Assembly: GCF_026586675.1 (NCBI RefSeq)
Contig: NZ_JAODIX010000001.1
Location: forward strand, 1 to 64,000
Direction of reading: 5' to 3'
Origin: Halorubrum yunnanense
Lineage (GTDB): Archaea; Halobacteriota; Halobacteria; Halobacteriales; Haloferacaceae
DNA: 64,000 nt
The position numbers were made by a program, and so were the translations under genes. Positions 1 to 8,260 of this stretch are shown piece by piece. The first letter of the stretch is position 1; each line of letters begins with the position of its first letter. Under the pieces are notes generated by a model. It saw only the letters and a program-made list of their open reading frames with translations, searched no databases and was not told the DNA's origin.

Positions 1-66
1 TTGATGAACCGAATATCTGGAACTATCTTTGTCCGTAATTACAGGTAAAAACTAACGCACGACCGT
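1..66. other. Window edge, no gene seen
   Basis: This stretch is AT-richer than the rest and lies just before the first repeat element. I see no reading frame and no RNA gene in it. It may be the end of an intergenic region that continues outside the window. Confidence 0.4.
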
Positions 67-390
67 ATCAAAGGGGCAGCCGCGAGGACCGCGCAGGCGA
101 CGTAAGCACTGCAGGGAGTGAGCGAAGCGAACGACCGAAGCGCGCAGCGAGCGTGCGCGGTCCTCGCGGCTGGGGCGTTGGAGGTGTTCACAGACGATCT
201 GTCGGCAACCGTTTATAAGCGAGCGGCTGGGGCGTTGGAGGTGTTCACAGACGATCTGTCGGCAACCGTTTATAAGCGAGCGGCTGGGGCGTTGGAGGTG
301 TTCACCGCCAATTCGACCTCATCTGTTTATAAATAAACGATTGAGACCGCAGGATCGCTCAAGAAACCGCCGAGAACTATTTATAAAAGA
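67..390. repeat. Composite repeat element, copy 1 (hairpin plus about 57-bp units)
   Basis: A 19-bp perfect inverted repeat (arms 77-95 and 154-172) encloses a 58-base loop. It is followed by units starting at 166, 223 and 280 (period 57); the first two are identical. Each unit opens with GCGGCTGGGG, carries GGAGGTGTTCAC and closes with a TTTATAA box. A degenerate fourth unit ends with a TTTATAAAAG box near 380. The same structure recurs near 26.4 and 37.5 kb. Because 57 is divisible by 3 the units can be read as a repeated 19-residue peptide, but a 56-bp and a 54-bp unit at copy 2 break that frame, so I treat the element as non-coding. It sits at the 3' end of arlJ. Its function is unknown; a structured RNA, tandem promoters or a mobile repeat are all possible. 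Confidence 0.8.
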
Positions 391-410
391 TCCACGTCCC
401 GAATCGATTC

Positions 411-2147
411 TTAAATCGTCAGGATCGCGTTCACCAGCGTCCGCGTCGCGATCGCCGTCGCCGCGCCGAGCCACGTCAGGAGGACGAAGTGGATGTAGCC
501 GTTCGCGGGGTTCCCGCCGTCGATCCGGCGGATCATCTGCGAGGAGAGGGCGGCGTTGAACAGCACGACCGTCAACAGCAGGTACTCGATCAGCGGAATG
601 TCGTACGCGCCGGGGTAGACGATCTGGCCGATGTCCATCTCCTCGAGCCCGAAGTCGGCCGTGAGATCGGCGAGGATCGCGACGATCTCCAGCCCGATGA
701 AGAAGGCGAACGTCGCCGCCGCCGTGATCCCGTACAGCAGCCCGATGAACGTCATCGCGGCCTGGCGTCGCTGCTCACGGAGCTGGTTCACGGTGTTCAT
801 ATTTTTCGAGATCAGCTCGCCGAGCATTTTCGGGTCCCCGCCCATCCGCCGGCCGACGAGGTACATCTCGGAGAACTTCTGGATGAGGTACGAACGGGTG
901 TCGTAGGTGAACTGCTCCCACGCGCCCTCGGTGCTGATCCGCATGTTGAGCCGACGGTAGAGCCGATCGATGTCGGGCGAGAGGTCGCCGAAGTTCTTGT
1001 CGCGCAGCGTGGTCAACACGTCGGTCGTCGTCGACTGCTTGGCGCTCTCGGTGGCGCCGAGCGCCCTGACGAACGAGGGGAACTCGCCGTCGCGGGCCGT
1101 GATCATCTGTTCCTCCTGCCTGAGGACGACGCCGGTGATGAAAAGCGGCGAGATGGGGACTGCGAGGTACAACGGGAGCCGGACGTCGTCGACGAAGAAG
1201 AGGAGGCCGGGGAGGCCGGGGCCGTAGCCGAACATTCCGGCCGCGGTGATCCCGATGATGAGGAAGGAGAGCCCGCCGCCGACCCCGAGCGAGGCCCACA
1301 GCCGCAGGTCGCCCGGCGCCCGCTCGTCCGGGTGGAACCAGATCGGGTCGTACGGCGACGTCGCTCGGATCATCGCGTAGAAGCCGAGCTGGACGAAGAC
1401 GAACAGCACGATGACGGCCGCCACCGTCGCAGTCGGGTCGTTCCCGGTCAAGATCGGGAGTACGATGGCGAACACCAGCGCGAACGTCATCGAGAGGATC
1501 ATCGACATGTACAGGTCCTTCATCACCTCCAGGTTCGCCAGCGAGGACTCGTACACCGTCTCGTACTTCGCGAGAATCACGTCCTGCTCCGAGACGAGGA
1601 ACTCCTCCAGCGACTGCCCGGCCCCCATCGTGTAGCCGAGGCGGTCGAAGAAGTCGGCCATCGCGTCCGAGGGGACCTCCTCGGCTCGTCGGCGACACGC
1701 GTCGTCGAGGCTCTGGTTCCACGTGTCGACGAGGTGGACGACGCGGCCGATTTCCTCGGCCGCGACCCCGTACTCCTCCTCTTTCGCCAGCGTCCGGAAC
1801 ACCTCCATGCGGTCGATGTTCGTCGTCGACAGCACGGTCATGTGCGTCATCACGAGGTGGAGCTGGTTGTCGATCTGGTTCTCCAGGCCGGAGAGGTAGA
1901 TCTTCGGGTAGATCACCGCCGCGACGAGAACGAGCCCGCCGAACATCGGGACGGGGACCCGCGCCGCGAACGGCAGGGGCAGAGCGAACAGGCCGACGAC
2001 GCTCGCGGCGAACACGAGGATCGCGGGGATCAACACGAGCCCGACGTACTTCCGCTTCGAGATGTCGAGCTTCTCGTACGACTCCATGACGGCCGACGTC
2101 AGCTCGGCCGCGGTCGCGAGCCCGTTGCCGACGTCTTTCACCGCCAT
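411..2147 (-). CDS. arlJ: Archaellum assembly membrane protein ArlJ (FlaJ)
   Basis: ArlJ is the polytopic membrane platform of the archaellum motor, the TadC/PilC-like partner on which the ATPase ArlI acts. The 578-residue protein has an N-terminal hydrophobic pair (about 35-80), a cytoplasmic region, a central group of helices (about 215-350), a second cytoplasmic loop and a C-terminal group (about 465-575), the expected layout of two TadC-like halves. It is the last gene of the run arlCE-F-G-H-I-J, 57 bases after arlI, and ends in TAA just beside the first repeat element. The start at 2147 gives MAVKDVG; no better start lies upstream. Length and order match haloarchaeal ArlJ. Confidence 0.95.
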   Translation of the reverse strand: MAVKDVGNGLATAAELTSAVMESYEKLDISKRKYVGLVLIPAILVFAASVVGLFALPLPFAARVPVPMFGGLVLVAAVIYPKIYLSGLENQIDNQLHLVMTHMTVLSTTNIDRMEVFRTLAKEEEYGVAAEEIGRVVHLVDTWNQSLDDACRRRAEEVPSDAMADFFDRLGYTMGAGQSLEEFLVSEQDVILAKYETVYESSLANLEVMKDLYMSMILSMTFALVFAIVLPILTGNDPTATVAAVIVLFVFVQLGFYAMIRATSPYDPIWFHPDERAPGDLRLWASLGVGGGLSFLIIGITAAGMFGYGPGLPGLLFFVDDVRLPLYLAVPISPLFITGVVLRQEEQMITARDGEFPSFVRALGATESAKQSTTTDVLTTLRDKNFGDLSPDIDRLYRRLNMRISTEGAWEQFTYDTRSYLIQKFSEMYLVGRRMGGDPKMLGELISKNMNTVNQLREQRRQAAMTFIGLLYGITAAATFAFFIGLEIVAILADLTADFGLEEMDIGQIVYPGAYDIPLIEYLLLTVVLFNAALSSQMIRRIDGGNPANGYIHFVLLTWLGAATAIATRTLVNAILTI

Positions 2148-2204
2148 CTCACTGCTCGCCCCCGTTCGCCGCCGCCGTTTCGCCGGACTCGCCCGTCACG
2201 GCGA

Positions 2205-3878
2205 TCACCTGACGTTCCGGTGCATGTCGAAGGGAAGCCCCTCGACGCCGTCGCGCTGGAAGGAGTTGATGGCCTCGTTCACCTCGTGGTAGCCCAGGAT
2301 TCCCTCCTGGATCATCCGCTCGATGAGCTCCGCGCGGAACTCCAAGTCGTCGTAGATGTCACGGGTGTCGGCGTACCCCAGAAGCGTCGCGATCTGCTCT
2401 TCGAGCACGTAGGAGTTGTTCATCCCCTGGAAGACGATCTCGTCTTCGACGGGGTCCCAGCTGAACGCCTCGCGGGTGACGACCCCTTCCATCTCCTTGG
2501 AGTACCCCTCGATCTCTTGCACGCTCGTCACCCGCCGGAGCACGTCGTCGCCCTGCTTCACCCGGTTCTGGAACAGCGCCACGTCGGCGTTGTCCATGAA
2601 CGTCTCCGGGACGTTGATCGGCTCGGAAGTGAACCGCTGGATCATCGAGACGATGTCGGACGCGTGGAAGGTCAGCATGACGGGGTGCCCGGTCTGGGCC
2701 GCCTGGAACGCCATGCGCCCCTCGGCGCCGCGCACCTCGCCCACGATGATGTAGTCGGGGCGCGACCGCAGCGCGGCGGCGACGAGGTCGAACATGTCGA
2801 CGTCGGAGCTCCCCTCGCCGCCCCCCTCGCGGGTCAACAGCTGCTGCCAGGTGCTGTGCGGCGGGATGACCTCGGCGGTGTCCTCCGCGGTGTAGATCTT
2901 CGAGTCGTCGGGGATGTACGAGAGGATGGCGTTCAGCGTCGTCGTCTTCCCGGACGCCGTCTCCCCGACCACGAACACCGTCTGCTCGTTCTCCAAGCAG
3001 AGCCAGAGGTACGCCGCCAGCTGCGGCGAGAGCGTCCCCCAGTTGGTGATCTGATTGATCGACAGCGGCACCTCCTCGCCCTGCCGGATCGTGAGCGAGG
3101 AGCCCTTGAGCGAGACGTCGTCGGAGTAGATGATGTTGATACGCGACCCGTCCGGCAGCGTGGAGTCGACGATGGGGTCGGAGTCGGAGAGGGGGTCGCC
3201 GATCCGCTCGCCCATGTTCCGCAGCCAGTTGTCGAACTCCTGCGGCGTGCCGAAGTCGACGGTCGTCTCCAGCATGCCGTAGGTGCCGTGGTCGACGTGA
3301 CACTCCTTCGGCCCGATGACGTGGATGTCCTCGTTGGCCGTGTCGCGCATCACCGGTTCGAGCGGACCGAGCCCGACGATGTCGCGGTTGAGCCGGTACC
3401 GGATGTTCTCGTAGGTCTCCTCGGTGACGGAGAGCTTCCCGAAGTTCCGAATCTTCGAGAGGCCTCGGCGCCAGCCGGTGGACTCGTCGTCGACGTGAGT
3501 CACCTCCTCTAACAGCTCCTCGATGAGGTCGTCGTACTCCGCCTCCGAGTCGGGGGCGTTGTGCTGACCGCTCGCGGTGAGCAACCGGTTTTTGACCTGA
3601 TTGAGGATCTCGGCCTGCGGGCCGGACACCTCCGGCTCGATGGCGTAGTACTTCGTGTCCTGCCCGAGGTCGCCGTAGATGTGGCTGTAGATCGGCCCGC
3701 CCACGGGGTAGATGACGTTCGGACGGTTCGACTCGTACTCGTCTTTCGGCTCCTCGATGAACTGCGGGAACTCCCCGGTGATCTGCTTGAACTCCCGGAG
3801 GTGTTCCCGGAGATGCGGACGCTGCATGGCGGCCTTCCGGAGCTCTTCCGACGGTTTCGCGGTTCCGTGTTCGGTCAT
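2205..3878 (-). CDS. arlI: Archaellum motor ATPase ArlI (FlaI)
   Basis: ArlI is the secretion-type (GspE/VirB11-like) ATPase that powers archaellum assembly and rotation. The 557-residue protein has an N-terminal domain and a C-terminal RecA-like domain with Walker A GETASGKT at 305-312, followed by Asp-box and His-box type sequences (TAEDTAEV, DYIIVGEVRG, QTGHPVMLTFHAS) typical of this family. It acts with the ring protein ArlH, encoded just upstream, and the membrane protein ArlJ, encoded just downstream. A gap of 76 bases separates it from arlH. The length is usual for haloarchaeal ArlI. Confidence 0.97.
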   Translation of the reverse strand: MTEHGTAKPSEELRKAAMQRPHLREHLREFKQITGEFPQFIEEPKDEYESNRPNVIYPVGGPIYSHIYGDLGQDTKYYAIEPEVSGPQAEILNQVKNRLLTASGQHNAPDSEAEYDDLIEELLEEVTHVDDESTGWRRGLSKIRNFGKLSVTEETYENIRYRLNRDIVGLGPLEPVMRDTANEDIHVIGPKECHVDHGTYGMLETTVDFGTPQEFDNWLRNMGERIGDPLSDSDPIVDSTLPDGSRINIIYSDDVSLKGSSLTIRQGEEVPLSINQITNWGTLSPQLAAYLWLCLENEQTVFVVGETASGKTTTLNAILSYIPDDSKIYTAEDTAEVIPPHSTWQQLLTREGGGEGSSDVDMFDLVAAALRSRPDYIIVGEVRGAEGRMAFQAAQTGHPVMLTFHASDIVSMIQRFTSEPINVPETFMDNADVALFQNRVKQGDDVLRRVTSVQEIEGYSKEMEGVVTREAFSWDPVEDEIVFQGMNNSYVLEEQIATLLGYADTRDIYDDLEFRAELIERMIQEGILGYHEVNEAINSFQRDGVEGLPFDMHRNVR

Positions 3879-3954
3879 GGTCTACCCCGCCCCTCCTGAC
3901 GGATCGGTCGCGTCCCGACCGCCGGGACGGCTGTGCGGCGACTCGCTCATGCGT

Positions 3955-4704
3955 TCAGGCGACGCTCCGGCTCTCAATGACGATTCCGGTCCCCGACCGG
4001 ACCGAGAAGCCGATCGTGTCCCCGACCTGTTCGCCCATCCCCGCGAAGCGCTTCACGTTGATCTGCCGGCGGATGTCGTTGCCGACCTCGATCATCTCCA
4101 GCTGGAGGAAGACGTCGGCGATCGACCGGAACGGGCCGATCGCGTCGTCGTCGACCGCTGAGGGGTCGACAGTGAGTACGACCACCTTCCCCTGCGAGAT
4201 GATCTCGCGGAAGAAGGAGATGATCTCCAGGGCGGCCTGTCGCTCCTCGTTTTTCCGGACCAACGCCTCGAACGTCGGGTCGTTCCGGAAGATGGCGTCG
4301 AACGTGTCGAGGAACACCACGTCGGAGTTCCACATCGCCTCCGCGTTCATCAGCCGCTTGAGCAGCTCCTTCCGCTCGCCGTCGCCGTCGGAGAACGCCC
4401 CCCCGGAGTCGAAGTCGGCGTGGAGGAAGAGCATCTCCTCGTTCAACAGCGGCTTCACCATCTCGTACTCCAGCGAGTGCATCTGGTCGATGAACCCGCG
4501 GACGGTGAGCTCCGTCGACATCATCGTCACGGACGCGCCCTCCTCGACGAGCCCGTAGGCGAACCGCTGGGAGATGGCGCTTTTGCCGGCCCCGTAGTCG
4601 CCCTCGATGAGGACGATGCTGCCCCGCGGGATCCCCCCGCCGAGCTCCTTGTTCAGCCGGTCACGCTCGCCGAGGCCGATCGAGAGTAGGTTGTCGTGTG
4701 GCAT
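3955..4704 (-). CDS. arlH: Archaellum motor protein ArlH (FlaH)
   Basis: ArlH is a RecA/KaiC-fold ATP-binding protein that forms a ring in the archaellum motor and binds ArlI. In the 249-residue product Walker A is GDYGAGKS at 35-42, and a Walker-B-like hydrophobic stretch ending in D (SDVVFLDTFDAIF) lies near 130. It starts four bases after arlG ends, so translation is probably coupled. KaiC-like folds occur elsewhere in the window (17811), but neighbourhood and length assign this one to the archaellum. Confidence 0.96.
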   Translation of the reverse strand: MPHDNLLSIGLGERDRLNKELGGGIPRGSIVLIEGDYGAGKSAISQRFAYGLVEEGASVTMMSTELTVRGFIDQMHSLEYEMVKPLLNEEMLFLHADFDSGGAFSDGDGERKELLKRLMNAEAMWNSDVVFLDTFDAIFRNDPTFEALVRKNEERQAALEIISFFREIISQGKVVVLTVDPSAVDDDAIGPFRSIADVFLQLEMIEVGNDIRRQINVKRFAGMGEQVGDTIGFSVRSGTGIVIESRSVA

Positions 4705-4708
4705 GTGA

Positions 4709-5197
4709 TCACTCCACTCGGAACTGGAACAGCTCCTCGTCGCCGTTTACCGTGAGGTACACCCGGTGGTCGGTCCCCGACTCGAGCCCGTTCTCCGTCC
4801 CCTCCAACTGAGTGACGTCGATCGTGAGCCGCAGGACGTCCCCGCGATCCCACGCCGCGCCATCGCCGGCCGAGACGAGCTGCCCCTCGATTGCGCCCGG
4901 GGGGACGTACGCGCCGTCGAAGACGATGTCGAGGTCCGAGCCGTCGGGGTGGAGGCGTTGTGTCCCGGTGTTTTTTATCAGCAGCGTCACGTTGTGGTTG
5001 CTCGTGTTGTACACCCCGGCGCTCGCGTCGGAGATGACCGTCACGTCCGTCCGGAGCTGCTCGGTGGCGTCGATTCCGGCGTCCTCCACGGCCGCGCTCA
5101 CGCGGTCGACCCCCGTCGTGATCGTCCCGACGACGCCCGCGGCGATCACGAGGCTCGCGATGAACAGGATGAGGTGAGAGACCGGAACGCTGGCCAT
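4709..5197 (-). CDS. arlG: Archaellum stator-type protein ArlG (FlaG)
   Basis: ArlG, with ArlF, forms the pseudo-periplasmic stator that anchors the motor to the S-layer. The 162-residue protein has one N-terminal membrane helix (about 7-28, LILFIASLVIAAGVVG) and a beta-rich outer domain with two N-glycosylation sequons around 65-71 (NTS, NVT). It begins one base after arlF stops. The order F-G-H is conserved in haloarchaeal archaellum operons. Confidence 0.93.
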   Translation of the reverse strand: MASVPVSHLILFIASLVIAAGVVGTITTGVDRVSAAVEDAGIDATEQLRTDVTVISDASAGVYNTSNHNVTLLIKNTGTQRLHPDGSDLDIVFDGAYVPPGAIEGQLVSAGDGAAWDRGDVLRLTIDVTQLEGTENGLESGTDHRVYLTVNGDEELFQFRVE

Positions 5198-5671
5198 CTA
5201 CGCGCTCACCTCCGCCGCGTCGCGGACCCCCGACTCGACGACGAGGACGACGCGGGTGGGGTCGTCCCCGGTCGTGATCGCGGTGTCGACGGTCGTCGTG
5301 TTCACGGTCACCGACAGCGTCTCGCCGCCGAGCCAGAGCTCGGTGTCTGCGTCGCCGTCGACGGTCGTCGTCGCGTTCGGTCCGCCCACGTCGACGTACT
5401 CGTTGCCGACGACGAGGGTCGCGTCGCTCGCGACCAGCCCGACCGAGCCGTCGTTGGTCGCGTTGACGACGAGTTCGTTCGCGCCGTCATCGTACGTCGC
5501 GTTCGTCACCGCGAAGTCGGTGTTCTGCCGCTCCAGCGAGCGCTCCTGGATCCCTTGTTGCGCGTCCGTGACCCGGTCGAAGCCGTTGGCCGCGACGGGG
5601 TAGAAGGCGGTGAACGCGAAGAACAGCCCCGCGACGATGATGGCCGTCGACGCCGAGACGCTAACGCCCAT
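5198..5671 (-). CDS. arlF: Archaellum stator-type protein ArlF (FlaF)
   Basis: ArlF is the S-layer-binding partner of ArlG. The 157-residue protein has an N-terminal helix (about 8-30, STAIIVAGLFFAFTAFYPVA) and a beta-sandwich-like outer domain with several sequons (NAT, NDGS context, NTT). Its start overlaps the last 11 bases of arlCE, and it runs directly into arlG, so it is well embedded in the operon. Confidence 0.92.
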   Translation of the reverse strand: MGVSVSASTAIIVAGLFFAFTAFYPVAANGFDRVTDAQQGIQERSLERQNTDFAVTNATYDDGANELVVNATNDGSVGLVASDATLVVGNEYVDVGGPNATTTVDGDADTELWLGGETLSVTVNTTTVDTAITTGDDPTRVVLVVESGVRDAAEVSA

Positions 5672-7544
5672 CTCCCCACCCTCCGTCGGCCGGGTCGGCG
5701 CGGTCGGAACGCGGGTTCGGGTCGTTCATGGGTCGCGGAGAGCCGCCGTTCCGATCGCGTCCCTCGGGTCGGTCGCCGCCGCGGTCCGCTCGCTCGTCGC
5801 CCCCCTCCGCCCGTTCGTCGGGACGCCCCCCGTCGCCGTGACCGTTCCTCCGGCGCCCCTCGGCGTCGTCCCGCCGACGCCCGTCCCGATCGCGCTCGTC
5901 GCGCCGGCGGCCGCCGCGGTCCCCGCGCCGGTCCGGCCCTCGACCGCGGCCGACTGGCGGCGGGCCGCCGCCGACCAGTGAGCCGCCGGCGAGGTCGTCC
6001 CATCGGTCGAGCAGCAGGAGGTGGCCGCTCGTCCCGTTGAGCTGCGTCACGTATCGGAGACTCCGGGTGTGGTGCTCCCGGACCAGCCGGTCGGTTCCCG
6101 GCCGGTCGACGAGGTTGCGGTCGATCGTGCCGAACCCGGAGAGGAAGTCGCGGAGCCGCGCCGCGGCGTCCGGGCCCACCCACTCGATGCGCTCGTAGTA
6201 GTTGATCGCGCGCACCGCGTCCGTGACGTCGCTCTCGGAGACGAGGAACTCCAGCCACTCCATCACGAGGAGGTCGCCGACGTAGTCGCCGGGGAGCTCC
6301 GTGAGGTACGGCTTCCCGCGGTTCCCGGAGAGATCGCCCTCCTGAACGTACTCGAAGCCGCCGCCGTTCGCCTCGGCGGGGTCGCCGCCGGGCCGCGGGC
6401 CGCGCGTGCGGTCCGCCGCCGGTTCGGGCTCGGGCTCGGGCTCCGGTTCTGGCTCTGGCTCTGGCTCCGGTTCGGGCTCGTGGCCGTTCGTCGCGGGCTC
6501 GGCGTCGTCCGCCGGCCCCTCGTCGAAGTCGCTCATCCCCTCGTCGAACGACTCGACGCCGTCGTCGAGGCCGTCGTCGAACGAATCGCCCCCGTCGTCG
6601 AACGGGTCCGTCTCGTCGCCGAGGTCGTCGTCGAACGAGTCGTCCCCGTCGTCGAACGGGTCCTCGTCCGTGGGGGCGCCGGCGTCGCCGTCGCCCCCCT
6701 CCTCTTCGGCCCAGTCGGCCTCCCCGGCGTCGTACTCCTCTTTCAGTTCGCTGAAGCTCTTTCCGTCGTCGTTCATGTCGTCTCCGTCGTCCGCCGCCGC
6801 GGTCTCGGACGAGGCGTCGGCGGGGTCGCCGTCGTCCGTGTGGTCGTCGTCCGGTTCCCCGTCCAGCTCGTCGAACTCGTCGCTCCCGTCGTCGAGGCCG
6901 TCGTCGAGCATTTCGTCGTCGAAGAACCCGTCGGCGTCCGCGTTCGCGACGTCCTCGTCGAGGTCCTCCTCGCCCGCATCCTCCTCCTCGTCGTCGAAGA
7001 GGCCGAACGACCCCTCGCCGCCGCCGCTGACGCTGTCGAAGCCGCTCGAATCGTCGACGAAGGGGTTGATCCCGCGGGTGACCATCTCGTAGATGTCGAG
7101 CAGGTTCCTGACGTCCTCCTCGATGTCGTCGACCGCGGCCGAGATTTCCTCGTTCTCCGACCGCACCGTGGACACCGTCGAAGAGAGCGACGCGACCTCG
7201 TTCTCCAGGTCGTCGAGTCGCTTCTCGAGCTCGTCGGTGTCGGCGCCGGCGCCGCCGGCAGCGCCGCCGTCGTCGAAGTCGTCCATCTCGTCGAAGTCGT
7301 CCATCCCGTCGAAGTCGTCGAAGCCGTCGCCGCCACCGCCGCCACCGCCCCCGCCGCCACCGCCGCCACCGCCGCCAACCCCTCCGCCGCCGAAGGGGTC
7401 GTCGTCGCCCATGCTTCCGGAGTCGTCGTCGTCGGAGCCGCTGTCGTCGAGGAAGCGGTCGAGGACGCTCGCACCGACGAGCCCCAGCGTGGCGACTATC
7501 CAGGTGACCGTTGGAGCTCCCCACACCGGTAGTTCGAGGCCCAT
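5661..7544 (-). CDS. arlCE: Fused archaellum switch/adaptor protein ArlCE (FlaC/D/E)
   Basis: This is the adaptor that receives the chemotaxis signal at the archaellum motor. The 627-residue protein starts with a hydrophobic segment (about 7-29), then an uninterrupted poly-Gly run (about 57-72), a short coiled coil (about 103-150, the ArlC-like part), a long Asp-rich linker with FDDG(D/L) repeats, an (EP)n stretch near 380-395, the ArlD/E domain (about 420-500, containing YLTELPGDYVGDLLVMEWLE), and an Arg/Asp/Gly-rich tail (about 531-627). I chose 7544 (MGLELPVW) over 7568 because the AT-rich TATA candidate at about 7585-7593 puts transcription start near 7562. It is the first gene of the arl operon and overlaps arlF. 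The poly-Gly run and basic tail are unusual. Confidence 0.92.
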   Translation of the reverse strand: MGLELPVWGAPTVTWIVATLGLVGASVLDRFLDDSGSDDDDSGSMGDDDPFGGGGVGGGGGGGGGGGGGGGGDGFDDFDGMDDFDEMDDFDDGGAAGGAGADTDELEKRLDDLENEVASLSSTVSTVRSENEEISAAVDDIEEDVRNLLDIYEMVTRGINPFVDDSSGFDSVSGGGEGSFGLFDDEEEDAGEEDLDEDVANADADGFFDDEMLDDGLDDGSDEFDELDGEPDDDHTDDGDPADASSETAAADDGDDMNDDGKSFSELKEEYDAGEADWAEEEGGDGDAGAPTDEDPFDDGDDSFDDDLGDETDPFDDGGDSFDDGLDDGVESFDEGMSDFDEGPADDAEPATNGHEPEPEPEPEPEPEPEPEPEPAADRTRGPRPGGDPAEANGGGFEYVQEGDLSGNRGKPYLTELPGDYVGDLLVMEWLEFLVSESDVTDAVRAINYYERIEWVGPDAAARLRDFLSGFGTIDRNLVDRPGTDRLVREHHTRSLRYVTQLNGTSGHLLLLDRWDDLAGGSLVGGGPPPVGRGRGPDRRGDRGGRRRDERDRDGRRRDDAEGRRRNGHGDGGRPDERAEGGDERADRGGDRPEGRDRNGGSPRPMNDPNPRSDRADPADGGWGDGR

Positions 7545-7579
7545 TACCGAGTACCATCCGCAGAACACACTTCAATTCA

Positions 7580-7600
7580 CCCCTCAAAATATCAACAGTG
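7580..7600 (-). promoter_or_regulatory. TATA box for the arl operon
   Basis: On the minus strand the AT-rich run TTGATATTTTG lies about 40 bases upstream of the arlCE start, in an otherwise GC-rich gap between cheD and arlCE. It is the only good TATA candidate ahead of arlCE-F-G-H-I-J. Confidence 0.55.
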
Positions 7601-7681
7601 AGAAGGAACCGTACTCCCGGACGGTGGGCGCGCGCACCGGTCGCGGCGCGGCAGGGGAGCGCACGCCGCGGAGCGCCTCGC

Positions 7682-8260
7682 TCAGAGGGTGCGCTCGAAC
7701 CCGTCCGCGGCCCGGACGACGAGTCCCCCGTCCGGCCTGAACCGAACCGTCCGTCCGACGTCCTTGCCGACGTCGCTAGCCACAATCGAGACCCCGGCCG
7801 AGGCGAGACACCGCTCGGCCCGCTCGACGTTCCGCGGGCCGACGGCGTCGGTGAGGTCGAGCATCTCGGCGCCGCCGGCGACGCGCGCCTCCAGCCGACC
7901 GGCCGCCGCGCCGGCGTCGGTGAGATCGCTGACGAGCGCGTCGATGCCGGCGTCGACGTACTTCCCCCGGCGGGCGGCGGCCGTCCGCCCCTCGTCGCCC
8001 GTCGGCAGCATCGCGTGGAGGAGCCCGCGAACGCCCGCCCGCCGGTCGACGAGCGCGACCGCGACGCAGGAGCCGAGCCCGCTCGTCGTCAGCGTCTCTC
8101 CGTCGGTCGCGACGGCCAGCTCGCCCACGCCGACCTTGATCCGACGCTCGGGGGCGACGCCGGAGCCGTCGGAGCCGCCGCTTCGCTCCCCGCCGTCGCC
8201 GCTGCCGCTCGCCTCGCGGTCTCGCGACCCGCGGCCGCGGGACGACGATGGGTAGCTCAC
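7682..8260 (-). CDS. cheD: Chemoreceptor glutamine deamidase CheD
   Basis: CheD deamidates glutamines of chemoreceptors and binds CheC, adjusting taxis signalling. The 192-residue protein has a Gly/Ser/Arg-rich N-terminus (1-40) and then the CheD fold with the active-site Cys in GLGSC (C65) and the catalytic His in LLHAMLP (H82). I chose the GTG at 8260 because it overlaps the cheC stop as GTGA, a common coupling arrangement; an upstream ATG at 8326 lies inside cheC and adds only Arg-rich sequence. It is the last gene of cheY-cheC-cheD. Confidence 0.93.
   Translation of the reverse strand: MSYPSSSRGRGSRDREASGSGDGGERSGGSDGSGVAPERRIKVGVGELAVATDGETLTTSGLGSCVAVALVDRRAGVRGLLHAMLPTGDEGRTAAARRGKYVDAGIDALVSDLTDAGAAAGRLEARVAGGAEMLDLTDAVGPRNVERAERCLASAGVSIVASDVGKDVGRTVRFRPDGGLVVRAADGFERTL

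Noticed and set aside
118-336. Open frame of repeated 19-residue peptides (ALEVFTDDLSATVYKRAAG)
   Set aside because: It is the tandem repeat read in one frame; units at copy 2 are 56 and 54 bp, which would break the frame, and there is no start with a promoter.
166-336. CRISPR array
   Set aside because: Units are 57 bp direct repeats without unique spacers, and no cas gene is present.
489-3512. 1007-residue frame antisense to arlJ/arlI
   Set aside because: Typical GC-rich antisense frame with Arg/Asp/Val bias; the opposite strand codes for clear ArlJ and ArlI.
5506-7785. 759-residue Arg-rich frame overlapping arlCE
   Set aside because: Shadow frame of the Asp/Gly repeats in arlCE; no domain.
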